DNA of 64,000 nucleotides from Algorimicrobium hallyeonense (GTDB lineage Bacteria; Bacteroidota; Bacteroidia; Flavobacteriales; Flavobacteriaceae): positions 248,001-312,000 of the forward strand of contig NZ_JBHSLA010000003.1 in NCBI RefSeq assembly GCF_042657385.1, written 5' to 3'. Below the pieces are notes generated by a model that was not told the origin of the DNA, did not search any database, and saw only the letters and a program-made list of their open reading frames with translations. A program made the translations under genes and the position numbers. How positions within the stretch are numbered: position 1 is the stretch's first letter; every line of letters begins with the position of its first letter. Shown here piece by piece: positions 33,730 to 42,459 of this stretch.

Positions 33730-34809
33730 CTAAAGTTTAAAAATTTCGTAAGATTGATGCACTTGCTTAACAACAGCTTCCGTCCGGTCTGCATGTGTAT
33801 CGCTTATAAAAAGCTGACCAAAATTTTCATCGTCTACCAATTTAATAATCTGGGATACCCGCTGTTCGTCTAATTTATCAAAAATATCATCCAATAGCAA
33901 AATAGGATTTACCTGACTTTTGGATTTTATAAAATCGAATTGTGCCAATTTTAAAGCAATTAAAAATGATTTCTGCTGTCCTTGACTACCGAATTTTTTA
34001 ATTGGATGTCCGGCGATGTTAAATATTAAATCGTCTTTATGAATGCCAACACTGGTGTATTGAATGGCCTTGTCCTTATTAATAACGGTTTTTAACAGGG
34101 CCTCCAATCGGTTATCTGTTAAATCACTTTCATACACCAATTCTACGGATTCGTTGCCGCTGCTAATGGCTTCATAACGTGCCTTAAAAATAGGGATAAA
34201 GGACTCTAAAAATGCTTGACGTTTCTCATGAATTTCATGTCCGTATTGATCGAGTTGTAAATTATAAACATCTAAAGTATCCTTATTAAAGGTATGGTTT
34301 AAAGCAAAATACTTTAAGAGCGAATTACGCTGTGCTAAAATTTTATTGTATTTTAATAAGGCATTCAGGTAGTTTTTATCGCTTTGCGAAATAACACCAT
34401 CCACAAATTTCCGTCTGGTAGCACTTCCTTCAATAATTAAATCCCGATCGGCTGGCGAAATAATCACTAAAGGCAAAAAACCAATATGGTCGCTATACTT
34501 TTCATAAATTTTGCCATTTCGTTTTATAATCTTTTTCTGACCACGTTTTAAACTCACCACAATTTTTTCTGCCGTATTTTCCTTTTCATATTCACCATTT
34601 ACCACAAAAAAAGCTTCGTCGTGTTTAATGTTTTGGGATGCAATAGGATTAAAATAACTTTTCCCAAACGATAGGTGATAGATGGCATCTAACACATTCG
34701 TTTTACCCACGCCATTGTTTCCAACAAAACAGTTTATTTTCTCATTGAAAACAAAGCTGCGTTCATCAAAATTTTTATAATTCAGTACCGATAAGGATTT
34801 CAAAATCAT
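33730..34809 (-). CDS. recF: DNA replication and repair protein RecF
   Basis: 359 aa SMC-like ATPase that helps load RecA at gaps. Walker A is VGNNGVGKTNVLDAIYHLSFGKS split over residues about 30-52. The ABC signature region is GSQGQQKSFLIALKLAQ, and Walker B is NPILLLDDIFDKLDEQR. It is the first gene of a run with a lipoprotein and DUF721. RecF genes in this phylum are often away from dnaA, as here. Confidence 0.96.
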   Translation of the reverse strand: MILKSLSVLNYKNFDERSFVFNEKINCFVGNNGVGKTNVLDAIYHLSFGKSYFNPIASQNIKHDEAFFVVNGEYEKENTAEKIVVSLKRGQKKIIKRNGKIYEKYSDHIGFLPLVIISPADRDLIIEGSATRRKFVDGVISQSDKNYLNALLKYNKILAQRNSLLKYFALNHTFNKDTLDVYNLQLDQYGHEIHEKRQAFLESFIPIFKARYEAISSGNESVELVYESDLTDNRLEALLKTVINKDKAIQYTSVGIHKDDLIFNIAGHPIKKFGSQGQQKSFLIALKLAQFDFIKSKSQVNPILLLDDIFDKLDEQRVSQIIKLVDDENFGQLFISDTHADRTEAVVKQVHQSYEIFKL

Positions 34810-34903
34810 GTAAAAAGAAACTTAAAAGGGTGTTCAGTTTAAAGGATGTGCAAATTATTGAAAAATAACAAATAAATAGGCTTTCAAATCTAAAGAAATA
34901 TTA

Positions 34904-34911
34904 TATTTTTG
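34904..34911 (+). promoter_or_regulatory. -7 promoter element for the TPR/ribH run
   Basis: TATTTTTG followed by GCACC, 22 nt before ATG 34933. It overlaps an upstream in-frame TTG and so rules that start out. Confidence 0.6.
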
Positions 34912-34932
34912 CACCGCATTAATTTAGAATAT

Positions 34933-35706
34933 ATGGCAACGTACAAGAAGAGAGGATATAAACCAGAAACGAAAGAAGAAAAGCAGCATGATGTTGAAGA
35001 GAACTCAACAACGGCAGAAGTTTTTAATACACTTGATGAAAGTGCTTCCAAAACTGAAGATTGGGTAATTGCCAATCAGAAATACATTTTCATTATTATA
35101 GGTTTGGTAGCCGCCGTAGTTTTAGGTTATTTAGGGTATAACGAGTTTATAGCAAAACCAAAGCAAACGGAAGCTATGAATGATATGTACCAAGCTCAAA
35201 AATATTATGACCAAGCAGTAAATGCAACGGCTGAAAAAGATTCCTTATTTAGCTTAGCCTTAAATGGAGGTGAAGGGAAATTTGGTATGTTAGATATTAT
35301 TTCAGAGTATGGTGGAACACCATCTGCAAATATGGCTAACTATTACGCTGGTATGGCCTATTTAAATATGAAAGATTACAAAAATGCGGTTTCGTATTTA
35401 GGAAATTTTTCAGGAGATGACGAAATTTTGGCGCCTATGGCCAAAGGTTGTATTGGTGATGCCTTTGTGCAATTAAACCAACAGGAAGATGCTTTAGGCT
35501 ATTATGAAGAAGCTGCTAAAATGCGTTCCAATGAATTTACCACACCTATGTTTTTATACAAAGCAGGTGTTATAGCATTAGATTTAGGCAAAACAGATGT
35601 GGCGCTTAAGCATTTTAAAAACATTAAAGAAAACTATCCAACGTCTACTGAAGGTGCTAATATTGACATCTTTATTGGTAAAGCAGAGGCTTTGGCAAGT
35701 AACTAA
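34933..35706 (+). CDS. Membrane-anchored TPR protein (YfgM-like)
   Basis: 257 aa. A charged cytoplasmic N-terminus (MATYKKRGYKPETKEEK) precedes one membrane helix at about 52-74 (YIFIIIGLVAAVVLGYLGY). TPR-like repeats follow from about 100, with ANYYAGMAYLNMKDYKNAVSYL and PMFLYKAGVIALDLGKTDVALKHF. This layout matches YfgM, a chaperone-like partner of the Sec translocon. I chose ATG 34933 because an upstream in-frame TTG (34909) overlaps the promoter box. ribH follows 4 nt later. Confidence 0.85.
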   Translation: MATYKKRGYKPETKEEKQHDVEENSTTAEVFNTLDESASKTEDWVIANQKYIFIIIGLVAAVVLGYLGYNEFIAKPKQTEAMNDMYQAQKYYDQAVNATAEKDSLFSLALNGGEGKFGMLDIISEYGGTPSANMANYYAGMAYLNMKDYKNAVSYLGNFSGDDEILAPMAKGCIGDAFVQLNQQEDALGYYEEAAKMRSNEFTTPMFLYKAGVIALDLGKTDVALKHFKNIKENYPTSTEGANIDIFIGKAEALASN

Positions 35707-35709
35707 TAC

Positions 35710-36189
35710 ATGGCTACAGAAAATAACAATTTATCAGAATACGATAAAGCTACAATCCCAAACGCGAAGAACTTTCGGTTTGGGATTGTTGTTTCAGAAT
35801 GGAATGCTACCATAACAGAAGGACTTTACAAAGGCGCCATCGAGGCTTTGTTAGATAATAATGTTTCAAAAGAAAATATTATTCGTTGGAATGTTCCTGG
35901 TAGTTATGAATTAATTTTTGGTTGTAAAAAAATGCAACAACAACCGGTTGATGCTGTTATTGCCATAGGAAGTGTAATCCAAGGCGAAACCAAACATTTC
36001 GATTTTGTGTGTGAAGGTGTTGCTCAAGGAATTAAGGACCTTAACGTTTTACATAACGTCCCTGTTATTTTTTGCGTACTAACCGATAATAATATCCAAC
36101 AGTCTATTGATCGTTCGGGTGGAAAACACGGAAACAAAGGAACTGAAGCGGCTATTGCTGCTATTAAAATGGCAGCACTAAACAAGTAA
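35710..36189 (+). CDS. ribH: 6,7-dimethyl-8-ribityllumazine synthase
   Basis: 159 aa. It condenses the ribityl-uracil intermediate with dihydroxybutanone phosphate, the penultimate step of riboflavin synthesis. Motifs are GIVVSEWNATITEGLYKGAIEAL, the PGSYELIFG loop, AVIAIGSVIQGETKHFDFV with the catalytic His, and PVIFCVLTDNNIQQSIDRSGGKHGNKG. It is preceded by the TPR gene in an apparent operon. No FMN riboswitch is seen upstream. Confidence 0.97.
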   Translation: MATENNNLSEYDKATIPNAKNFRFGIVVSEWNATITEGLYKGAIEALLDNNVSKENIIRWNVPGSYELIFGCKKMQQQPVDAVIAIGSVIQGETKHFDFVCEGVAQGIKDLNVLHNVPVIFCVLTDNNIQQSIDRSGGKHGNKGTEAAIAAIKMAALNK

Positions 36190-36315
36190 ATAGCCTAATT
36201 TCTTAAATTTTATTTTATATATTTTAATAGACATGAGCTAGCTTCATGGACTAGCAAGCAGGATATTGTTAACAATTTTTGGCAATCTGAATGTCCTTTT
36301 TCCTTGTAAATTCAG

Positions 36316-36323
36316 TACTTTTG
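36316..36323 (+). promoter_or_regulatory. -7 promoter element ahead of the small membrane genes and mutL
   Basis: TACTTTTG with no well-placed -33 TTG. It is the only TAnnTTTG in the 162-nt gap after ribH. Confidence 0.45.
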
Positions 36324-36351
36324 AAGTTAAAGCAACTAATTAGAAAGTACA

Positions 36352-36558
36352 TTGGCTAAAAAAAATAAAAGCTTTAATTATAAACCAAGATTCCAAGATG
36401 TTCCTGAAAAAAATCAGCCAGATAATATTCAGACAAAATGGCAAAGTTTAAAGGGTAATAGAAAGCGAAAACGTAGTTTTCTTACCTCACCATTATTTTT
36501 GGTCTTGTTTTTGATTGCTATCTTAATAGTGATTTACATATTAAGTGGCTACGAATAA
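36352..36558 (+). CDS. Small single-pass membrane protein, unknown function
   Basis: 68 aa, apparently starting with TTG. A basic cytoplasmic half (KNKSFNYKPRFQDVPEKNQPDN) is followed by a C-terminal helix at about 45-63. It shares its plan (short basic YxPR motif, then a tail anchor) with the next gene, suggesting the two are paralogues or partners. I do not recognise a function. The TTG start is supported by the lack of any in-frame ATG upstream. Confidence 0.65.
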   Translation: MAKKNKSFNYKPRFQDVPEKNQPDNIQTKWQSLKGNRKRKRSFLTSPLFLVLFLIAILIVIYILSGYE

Positions 36559-36567
36559 TATAGAATT

Positions 36568-36852
36568 ATGGGAGTTTTTAGTAAGCGAAAAAATAAAAAA
36601 TACAGCTACACACCGCGTTATTATAAAGGTGATGAGAATCCGTACGAAATAAAACACAAGTTCGATGATTTTCGCTCAACCGTTGGAAGTAGTGGTGGTT
36701 TAAAAACAAAGATAAATACCGCTTGGGACGATTATAAAAACAATGCTGATGAACATGCCAATAGACGTGTATTGATCATTATAGCTGTTTTAGTTTTTAT
36801 ATTTTTACTGATTATTGGTTTCGATTTATCCATATTCCTTCCTGAAAACTAA
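36568..36852 (+). CDS. Small tail-anchored membrane protein (often mislabelled riboflavin synthase subunit beta)
   Basis: 94 aa: basic N-terminus (KRKNKKYSYTPRYYKGDENPYEIKHKF in parts), a polar stretch, then a C-terminal membrane helix at about 68-88. No enzyme motif of riboflavin synthase is present; that label in flavobacterial annotations probably comes from its nearness to ribH. Its last base is the first base of mutL's start codon, so it is coupled to mutL. Confidence 0.7.
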   Translation: MGVFSKRKNKKYSYTPRYYKGDENPYEIKHKFDDFRSTVGSSGGLKTKINTAWDDYKNNADEHANRRVLIIIAVLVFIFLLIIGFDLSIFLPEN

Positions 36853-38705
36853 TGGCAGACATTATTCAATTATTACCCGATCATGTAGCCAATCAAATTG
36901 CTGCAGGTGAAGTTGTTCAAAGACCAGCTTCCGTAGTAAAAGAGCTTTTGGAAAACGCCATTGATGCACAAGCTTCAGAAATTAAACTGCTTATTAAAGA
37001 TGCTGGAAAAACCCTTGTTCAAGTAATCGATAATGGTTCAGGGATGAGTGTTACCGATGCACGTTTTAGTTTTGAACGACATGCAACCTCTAAAATTAAA
37101 TCGGCTGACGATTTGTTTCAATTACATACCAAAGGATTCCGTGGCGAAGCTTTGGCAAGTATTGCCGCTATTGCCCATGTGGAATTAAAAACCAAGCAAG
37201 AAGCGGATGATGTAGGCACCCAAATAGTTATTGAGGGTAGCGAGGTAAAAGAACAAGAAGTGGTTGTAACACCAACAGGAACGTCTATTGCTGTAAAAAA
37301 CCTCTTTTTTAATATTCCAGCGCGACGTAATTTTTTAAAATCGAATACGGTTGAATTGCGACATATTATTGATGAATTCCACCGGGTGTCTTTAGCGCAT
37401 CCATCTATTCAGTTTTCTATGTATCATAATGGCAGCGAAACATTTCAGTTGCCTTCCAGTAATTTCAGACAACGTATTGTAAATATCTTTGGGGCAAAAA
37501 CCAATGAGAAATTGGTGCCTGTAAATGAAACAACCGAAGTTTTAACCGTTTCAGGATTTGTTGGAAAACCCGAATACGCCAAAAAAACACGTGGCGAACA
37601 ATTCTTTTTTGTGAATAACCGTTTTATAAAAAGTGCTTATTTAAATCACGCTATTAATTCTGCTTTTGATGGGTTACTAAAAGATGGAACGCATGCGAGT
37701 TACTTTTTAGACTTAACCGTAAATCCGCAAACTATTGATATTAATATTCATCCAACCAAAACAGAAATTAAGTTTGATGACGAACATACTTTATACGCTA
37801 TTTTACGATCGGCAGTCAAACATAGTTTAGGGCAATTTAGTATTGCGCCAGTTTTAGATTTTGATCGGGATTCCAATTTTGATACGCCTTATAATTTCGA
37901 AAATAAACAAGCAAAAACACCTAAAATAGAAGTAGATCGTTCGTTTAATCCCTTTCAAGAAGAAACCCGATCTAAAGCATCTTTTAATACATCGTACAAA
38001 AAAGAACCAGCTGGAAGTTGGGAAGGTTTGTATGTTGGAATGGAATCTAAAGGAACCAAATCGACATCTGATTTTAACGAAATGCGTTTTGAGAGCGATG
38101 AACAAACCGGTAATATGTTTCAAGACGATTCCAGTTTAGATGTGAAACAATCTACCTATCAACTTCATAATAAATATGTAGTTAGTACAATAAAATCGGG
38201 TATGTTGGTAATTGACCAACATCGTGCGCACCAACGAATTCTATATGAAAATTTCTTAAAGCATATCACTATTAAAGAGAGTGTAAGTCAGCAATTGTTA
38301 TTTCCTGTATTAGTGTTTTTATCGCAACAAGAAATGGATTGTATAAAAGAAGTACAAGAAGATTTAGAACACACTGGATTTGTATTTGCTAACTTTCATA
38401 ATGATCATATTGAAATTTCAGGTGTTCCAATTAGTGTTCCGGAGAGTGAAGTCACTGTTATTTTGGAACAGCTGATTAGTGACATAGAAAACGAAGTGCC
38501 AGACACTCATTTTAGTGCAACCGATTTATTGGCAAAATCTATGGCAAAGAGTTTGGCTATTAAGAGAGGACAATCCTTATCTTTGATGGAGCAAGAGCAT
38601 TTAGTGAATAGTTTATTTGCTTGTAAAGACCCTAATAGTTCACCAACAAATCAAGCAACTTTCGTTACGATAAGCGTGGATGAAATAGATAAAAAATTTA
38701 TATAA
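36852..38705 (+). CDS. mutL: DNA mismatch repair protein MutL
   Basis: 617 aa. The N-terminal GHKL ATPase (about 1-330) has LLENAIDAQASE, DNGSGM and TKGFRGEALASIAA. A linker of about 100 residues leads to the C-terminal dimer domain (about 430-617). There DQHRAHQRILYE replaces the endonuclease consensus DQHA(X)2E(X)4E, and the end reads FACKDPNSSPTNQATFVTI where endonuclease MutLs have a CPHGRP motif. So it probably lacks nicking activity. It couples mismatch recognition by MutS to downstream steps. It is cotranscribed with the small membrane gene. Confidence 0.95.
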   Translation: MADIIQLLPDHVANQIAAGEVVQRPASVVKELLENAIDAQASEIKLLIKDAGKTLVQVIDNGSGMSVTDARFSFERHATSKIKSADDLFQLHTKGFRGEALASIAAIAHVELKTKQEADDVGTQIVIEGSEVKEQEVVVTPTGTSIAVKNLFFNIPARRNFLKSNTVELRHIIDEFHRVSLAHPSIQFSMYHNGSETFQLPSSNFRQRIVNIFGAKTNEKLVPVNETTEVLTVSGFVGKPEYAKKTRGEQFFFVNNRFIKSAYLNHAINSAFDGLLKDGTHASYFLDLTVNPQTIDINIHPTKTEIKFDDEHTLYAILRSAVKHSLGQFSIAPVLDFDRDSNFDTPYNFENKQAKTPKIEVDRSFNPFQEETRSKASFNTSYKKEPAGSWEGLYVGMESKGTKSTSDFNEMRFESDEQTGNMFQDDSSLDVKQSTYQLHNKYVVSTIKSGMLVIDQHRAHQRILYENFLKHITIKESVSQQLLFPVLVFLSQQEMDCIKEVQEDLEHTGFVFANFHNDHIEISGVPISVPESEVTVILEQLISDIENEVPDTHFSATDLLAKSMAKSLAIKRGQSLSLMEQEHLVNSLFACKDPNSSPTNQATFVTISVDEIDKKFI

Positions 38706-38715
38706 GTAAAATCTT

Positions 38716-39486
38716 ATGATGAATAATATTACCGATACGGTCAAACATTTAATTATTTTAAACGTGCTTATGTTTGTAGGTACGCTTACAGTTGGAGGAG
38801 CGGCATTGGGCGAGAATACTGTGTTCTACGATTGGTTTGCCTTACACTTTCCTAAAAATGTGGCCTTCCAGCCTTGGCAAATAATTACACATATGTTTAT
38901 GCATGGTGGTTTTATGCATATTTTGTTTAATATGTTTGCGTTATGGATGTTTGGAACGGCCGTAGAACAACGTTTTGGGGCTAAAAAATTTATATTTTTC
39001 TACTTGTCAGCGGGTTTAGGCGCGGCCCTCTGTATGATTGGTTACTATTATATTACCTTTTATTCAGGACTCAGCACATTAACCGAAGCCGGTGTTGGCG
39101 AAACTCAAATACTTGAAACATTAAATTCTGGTATGTATAATACAGGTTGGCAACAAATAATGGGTGCAGCAGATATGCAACAATTTGTAGGTGTTTTTAA
39201 TAGTACCATGGTAGGTGCTTCTGGTGCAATCATGGGGGTTTTAGTGGCCTTTGGGATGTTGTATCCAGAATCTAAATTAATGTTGATTTTCCTGCCAGTC
39301 CCTATTAAAGCCAAGTATTTTATTCCGGGAATTATTGCATTAGATTTAATTTCGGCTATAACGGGACAATCCTTTTTTAGTCCTAGTAATACGGCCTATG
39401 TTGCCCACCTTGGAGGCGCTTTAACTGGGTTTTTAATTATGTGGTATTGGAAAAAAACACAATTCAACAAAAACCGTTGGGATTAG
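38716..39486 (+). CDS. Rhomboid family intramembrane serine protease
   Basis: 256 aa with six or seven helices. The catalytic Ser lies in VGASGAIMG (GxSG), and the His is in AHLGGALTGF. The L1 loop has QPWQIITHMFMHGGFMHILFNMFALWMFG, the usual WR-like region with the H-x4-H-x2-N pattern. It cleaves membrane-protein substrates within the bilayer. A second rhomboid gene follows 1 nt later; mutL lies 10 nt upstream. Confidence 0.92.
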   Translation: MMNNITDTVKHLIILNVLMFVGTLTVGGAALGENTVFYDWFALHFPKNVAFQPWQIITHMFMHGGFMHILFNMFALWMFGTAVEQRFGAKKFIFFYLSAGLGAALCMIGYYYITFYSGLSTLTEAGVGETQILETLNSGMYNTGWQQIMGAADMQQFVGVFNSTMVGASGAIMGVLVAFGMLYPESKLMLIFLPVPIKAKYFIPGIIALDLISAITGQSFFSPSNTAYVAHLGGALTGFLIMWYWKKTQFNKNRWD

Positions 39487-39487
39487 T

Positions 39488-40372
39488 ATGACAAACTTAA
39501 ATCAAGATATCCGCACAAAATTGCAGCATCTCAATGTTTTTGAAAAGCTGATAGTTGGTAATTTTGCTGTTTTTATAATCGGATTATTAGTAACGCTACT
39601 TTTCAAATTCGATTTACAGTGGTTTGAATTACCGAGTGTATTTAGCGAGTTTATAATTCAACCTTGGAGCGTTATTACTTATGCGTTTGTGCATTATGAT
39701 TTTTGGCATTTCTTTTTTAATATGATTTGGCTTTATTTTATTGGTGGCATGTTTAATAATATGTTCTCAAAAAAAATGGGACTAAATGTGTATTTTTTAG
39801 GTGCTATTTCAGGAGGACTTTTATTTTTATTAGGTTATAACCTGTTCCCGAGTTTGTTTCAATCGCCAACTAGATTGGTGGGCGCATCGGCAGCTGTTCG
39901 TGCATTATTGATTTTTTTATGTGCTTATATGCCCAGTATGGAGGTGCGTTTTTTCACCTTTAATTTAAAGCTGTGGTATATTGGTGCAGCCATTGTTGCT
40001 TTTGATGTTTTGGGCATCATTGCCGGCATAAATGATCCTGTTTCTGGCAATGCTGGTGGTAATTTAGCACATTTAGGTGGCGCTATTTTAGGTTATTTTT
40101 ATGCGAAACAATTAGTTAAAGGTCAAGATATTGGGAAGGGGTTCGAGAAATATATGGATCAGTTTATGAGCCTATTTTCAAAATCGAAAAAATCACCCTT
40201 AAAAACCGTTTATAAAAAGAAGTCTGGTAAAGTTGCGGGTTTTTCAAAGGAGGAATTCGATCAGTTTAATAAACAGAAGAAAATAGATGTCATTCTAGAT
40301 AAAATTAGTAAAAGTGGTTATGATAGTTTAACAAAAGCCGAAAAAGAGTTTTTGTTTAAAGCTGGAAAATAA
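39488..40372 (+). CDS. Rhomboid family protease with C-terminal DUF6576-like domain
   Basis: 294 aa. The rhomboid core has QPWSVITYAFVHYDFWHFFFNMIWLYFIGGMF, the Ser loop VGASAAVRALL and NLAHLGGAILGY. The catalytic Ser is present, but the usual following Gly is Ala (GASA rather than GASG). After the last helix, a cytoplasmic tail (about 220-294, KEEFDQFNKQKKIDVILDKI and LTKAEKEFLF) resembles the DUF6576 tail common in flavobacterial rhomboids. It is paired with the preceding rhomboid and may act on different substrates. Confidence 0.88.
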   Translation: MTNLNQDIRTKLQHLNVFEKLIVGNFAVFIIGLLVTLLFKFDLQWFELPSVFSEFIIQPWSVITYAFVHYDFWHFFFNMIWLYFIGGMFNNMFSKKMGLNVYFLGAISGGLLFLLGYNLFPSLFQSPTRLVGASAAVRALLIFLCAYMPSMEVRFFTFNLKLWYIGAAIVAFDVLGIIAGINDPVSGNAGGNLAHLGGAILGYFYAKQLVKGQDIGKGFEKYMDQFMSLFSKSKKSPLKTVYKKKSGKVAGFSKEEFDQFNKQKKIDVILDKISKSGYDSLTKAEKEFLFKAGK

Positions 40373-40454
40373 TATACTATTTGTAGTAAATATAAGTTAT
40401 AGCAGCTTGTAGTATTGTTATTGGATTTCGGCTTGCCGTTTTCATTCAAATTAT

Positions 40455-41477
40455 ATGAAAAACTTAACGTTAATAGATAAATTTATATACCTCTTAAATG
40501 GTCTTTTAGCCTTTGTTTTGCTGTTATCGTATTTATTGCCGTTTGTACCACCTAAAACGTTTGCATTACTTTCTGTATTGAGTTTAGGCGTGCCTTTCTT
40601 GATTCTTATAAACGTGGTGTTCTTTTTATATTGGTTAATTAAACTCAAAAAACAGTTAATATTATCTGCTGTTGTGTTAGTGATTGGCTATTTTAGTTTT
40701 GGGTCTTTATATAAGTTTTCTTCCGAAGATGATAAAATTCATGACCACCAACTTAAAGTCATGAATTATAACGTGCGCTTATTTAACTTGTACGATTGGA
40801 TTCCTGAAAAAGGCATAGCTGTGAAAATGGTCGATTTAATCAAACAGAAAGCACCGGATGTACTGACGATTCAAGAATATCATCCACATCCTGATATTGA
40901 TTTATCAACTTTTAAATATAAATTCGAGAAATTATCAGGGAATAAAACTAAATATGGTCAGGTTATTTTATCACAATACCCCATTATTAATTCAGGATCT
41001 GTGGAATTTCCCGAGACATCAAACAACGCCATTTTTGCGGATATAGTAAAGGCCGATGATACCATTCGTATTTATAATGTCCATTTACAATCCTTAAAAA
41101 TTGATGCTAATATGGATAAGCTGAAACAGGAAGATTCTGAACGCTTATTAAAACGAATAGAACAAACGTTTGAAATGCAACAACTCCAAACCGAATTGTT
41201 TTTAGAGCATAAAGCGTCGTGTCCTTATAAGGTTATTATTTCTGGCGATTTTAATAATACCGCGTTTTCATACGTTTATAAGGAGTTGAAAGGCGATTTA
41301 AACGATACGTTTAAGCAAGCAGGAAATGGTTTTGGTAGAACATACGACTTCAAATTTTTTCCCATCCGCATCGATTTTATTTTCAGTGATCCTTCTTTTG
41401 AAATCACGGATTTTAAAACCATAGATAACAAATATTCAGACCATTATTCTATAATGGCCACCTTGAAATTACATTAA
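40455..41477 (+). CDS. Membrane-anchored endonuclease/exonuclease/phosphatase family protein
   Basis: 340 aa. Three N-terminal hydrophobic segments (about 8-30, 35-58, 65-85) precede an EEP fold on the far side of the membrane. Catalytic motifs are VMNYNVRLFN, TIQEYH, YNVHLQS, ISGDFNNTAFS and DYKF-type and SDHYSI near the end. The family cleaves phosphodiesters in nucleic acids, lipids or sugar phosphates, and the substrate cannot be told. Its end overlaps the convergent DUF6122 gene by 9 nt. Confidence 0.88.
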   Translation: MKNLTLIDKFIYLLNGLLAFVLLLSYLLPFVPPKTFALLSVLSLGVPFLILINVVFFLYWLIKLKKQLILSAVVLVIGYFSFGSLYKFSSEDDKIHDHQLKVMNYNVRLFNLYDWIPEKGIAVKMVDLIKQKAPDVLTIQEYHPHPDIDLSTFKYKFEKLSGNKTKYGQVILSQYPIINSGSVEFPETSNNAIFADIVKADDTIRIYNVHLQSLKIDANMDKLKQEDSERLLKRIEQTFEMQQLQTELFLEHKASCPYKVIISGDFNNTAFSYVYKELKGDLNDTFKQAGNGFGRTYDFKFFPIRIDFIFSDPSFEITDFKTIDNKYSDHYSIMATLKLH

Positions 41478-41777
41478 GGCGCAGTCTGCTGAATCTGCTA
41501 TAATATGAATTACCAATCCAATACCAACTAATCTGGTTTTTTTCGGAATTAACAAAAGCACATACAGGCCAATTGCCCAATAGGTATGCAATGAATGAAA
41601 ATTAATACTACATCTATTGGGATCAAAAATAGGCGTTGCTAATAGGTGATCTAAATCAATAATCATAGTTGTTACCATAATAAGATATGCCTTTAACCAA
41701 TAGGTTCTGTAAAAGACGAATGCAACTAGTAAAGGCAGTAAAAAGTGCAGATTGTAGTGAACGAGATTTTGTAGCAT
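41469..41777 (-). CDS. DUF6122-like small membrane protein
   Basis: 102 aa with three or four helices. It has a run of acidic and His residues (TTMIIDLDHLLATPIFDPNRCSINFHSLHTY in parts) like YdjM/LexA-regulated membrane hydrolases, with HIIADSADCALM at the end. I recall this as DUF6122; function unknown. Its start shares a base with the stop of wbqC, so the two are coupled. Confidence 0.72.
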   Translation of the reverse strand: MLQNLVHYNLHFLLPLLVAFVFYRTYWLKAYLIMVTTMIIDLDHLLATPIFDPNRCSINFHSLHTYWAIGLYVLLLIPKKTRLVGIGLVIHIIADSADCALM

Positions 41778-42397
41778 TACCAGAATGGTTTTTGAGATTC
41801 TAGGTAATTTAAAGCATTCGGTCCTTCATTACATATTAAATCTAAGATACTTAAGTTGTTAATGAAGCCATGTTTATCATCAAAAACTTGGGTATAGGAT
41901 TCAAAATTTGGTGCTTTTTCGCCTTTGGCTTTTACTAGATACCGTAAATCGGTAAATTGAGCGGGTTCCTTTTCAAATGTGGTTGTTTGTAGGGTTTCAA
42001 TTTCTAATTGTAAGCAATCGCAAATGGTTTGAAAACAACGTCGGTTAAATTCCAGCAAATTAGAAACGGGTTCTTCAAATAAGGGCTTTAATTCATCTTC
42101 ATAAAATTCGAAAAAAGGCGATGTTTTATAAGCAGATTCTAAAGATTTCCAATGGTTGCGTTGCCAATTTTCGTCATTAAAAGTCTGGACATCCACATAC
42201 TGCTGCCGGTCTTTTTGACTGTGTATTACTGGAATATTCAACAATAATTTACCATTAGCACCATAAATATAAGCTCTATTTCTATAGGTCTGTTTTTGGA
42301 AATTATCAGCCATTTCAAAGGTGACGGTTTCCGCCTGACTTATAGCGACAAAATGCGCGATGCTTGGAAAATACGTTGGATGTATAAGAATATTCAT
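41777..42397 (-). CDS. WbqC family protein
   Basis: 206 aa from MNILIHPTYFPSIAHF. Homologues begin there rather than at the frame's upstream ATG (42418). WbqC-like signature: HPTYFPSIAHFVAISQAE, then QKQTYRNRAYIYGANGKLLLNIPV, WQRNHWKSLESAYKTSPFFEFY and the C-terminal DLICNEGPNALNYL. WbqC proteins occur in polysaccharide gene clusters, but their enzyme activity is not settled. It is next in line after lepB on the same strand. Confidence 0.87.
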   Translation of the reverse strand: MNILIHPTYFPSIAHFVAISQAETVTFEMADNFQKQTYRNRAYIYGANGKLLLNIPVIHSQKDRQQYVDVQTFNDENWQRNHWKSLESAYKTSPFFEFYEDELKPLFEEPVSNLLEFNRRCFQTICDCLQLEIETLQTTTFEKEPAQFTDLRYLVKAKGEKAPNFESYTQVFDDKHGFINNLSILDLICNEGPNALNYLESQKPFW

Positions 42398-42459
42398 GGG
42401 TTTAGATGCTTGTTGCAAAGTTGATTACATAATGCGTTGCACAACTTTACGTTTTACAA

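Noticed and set aside
34909..34932. Upstream TTG start for the TPR protein
   Set aside because: The codon overlaps the TATTTTTG promoter box; ATG 34933 gives the usual N-terminus.
34810..34932. Possible FMN riboswitch ahead of the TPR/ribH run
   Set aside because: No conserved RFN-element stems; the stretch is a plain AT-rich promoter region.
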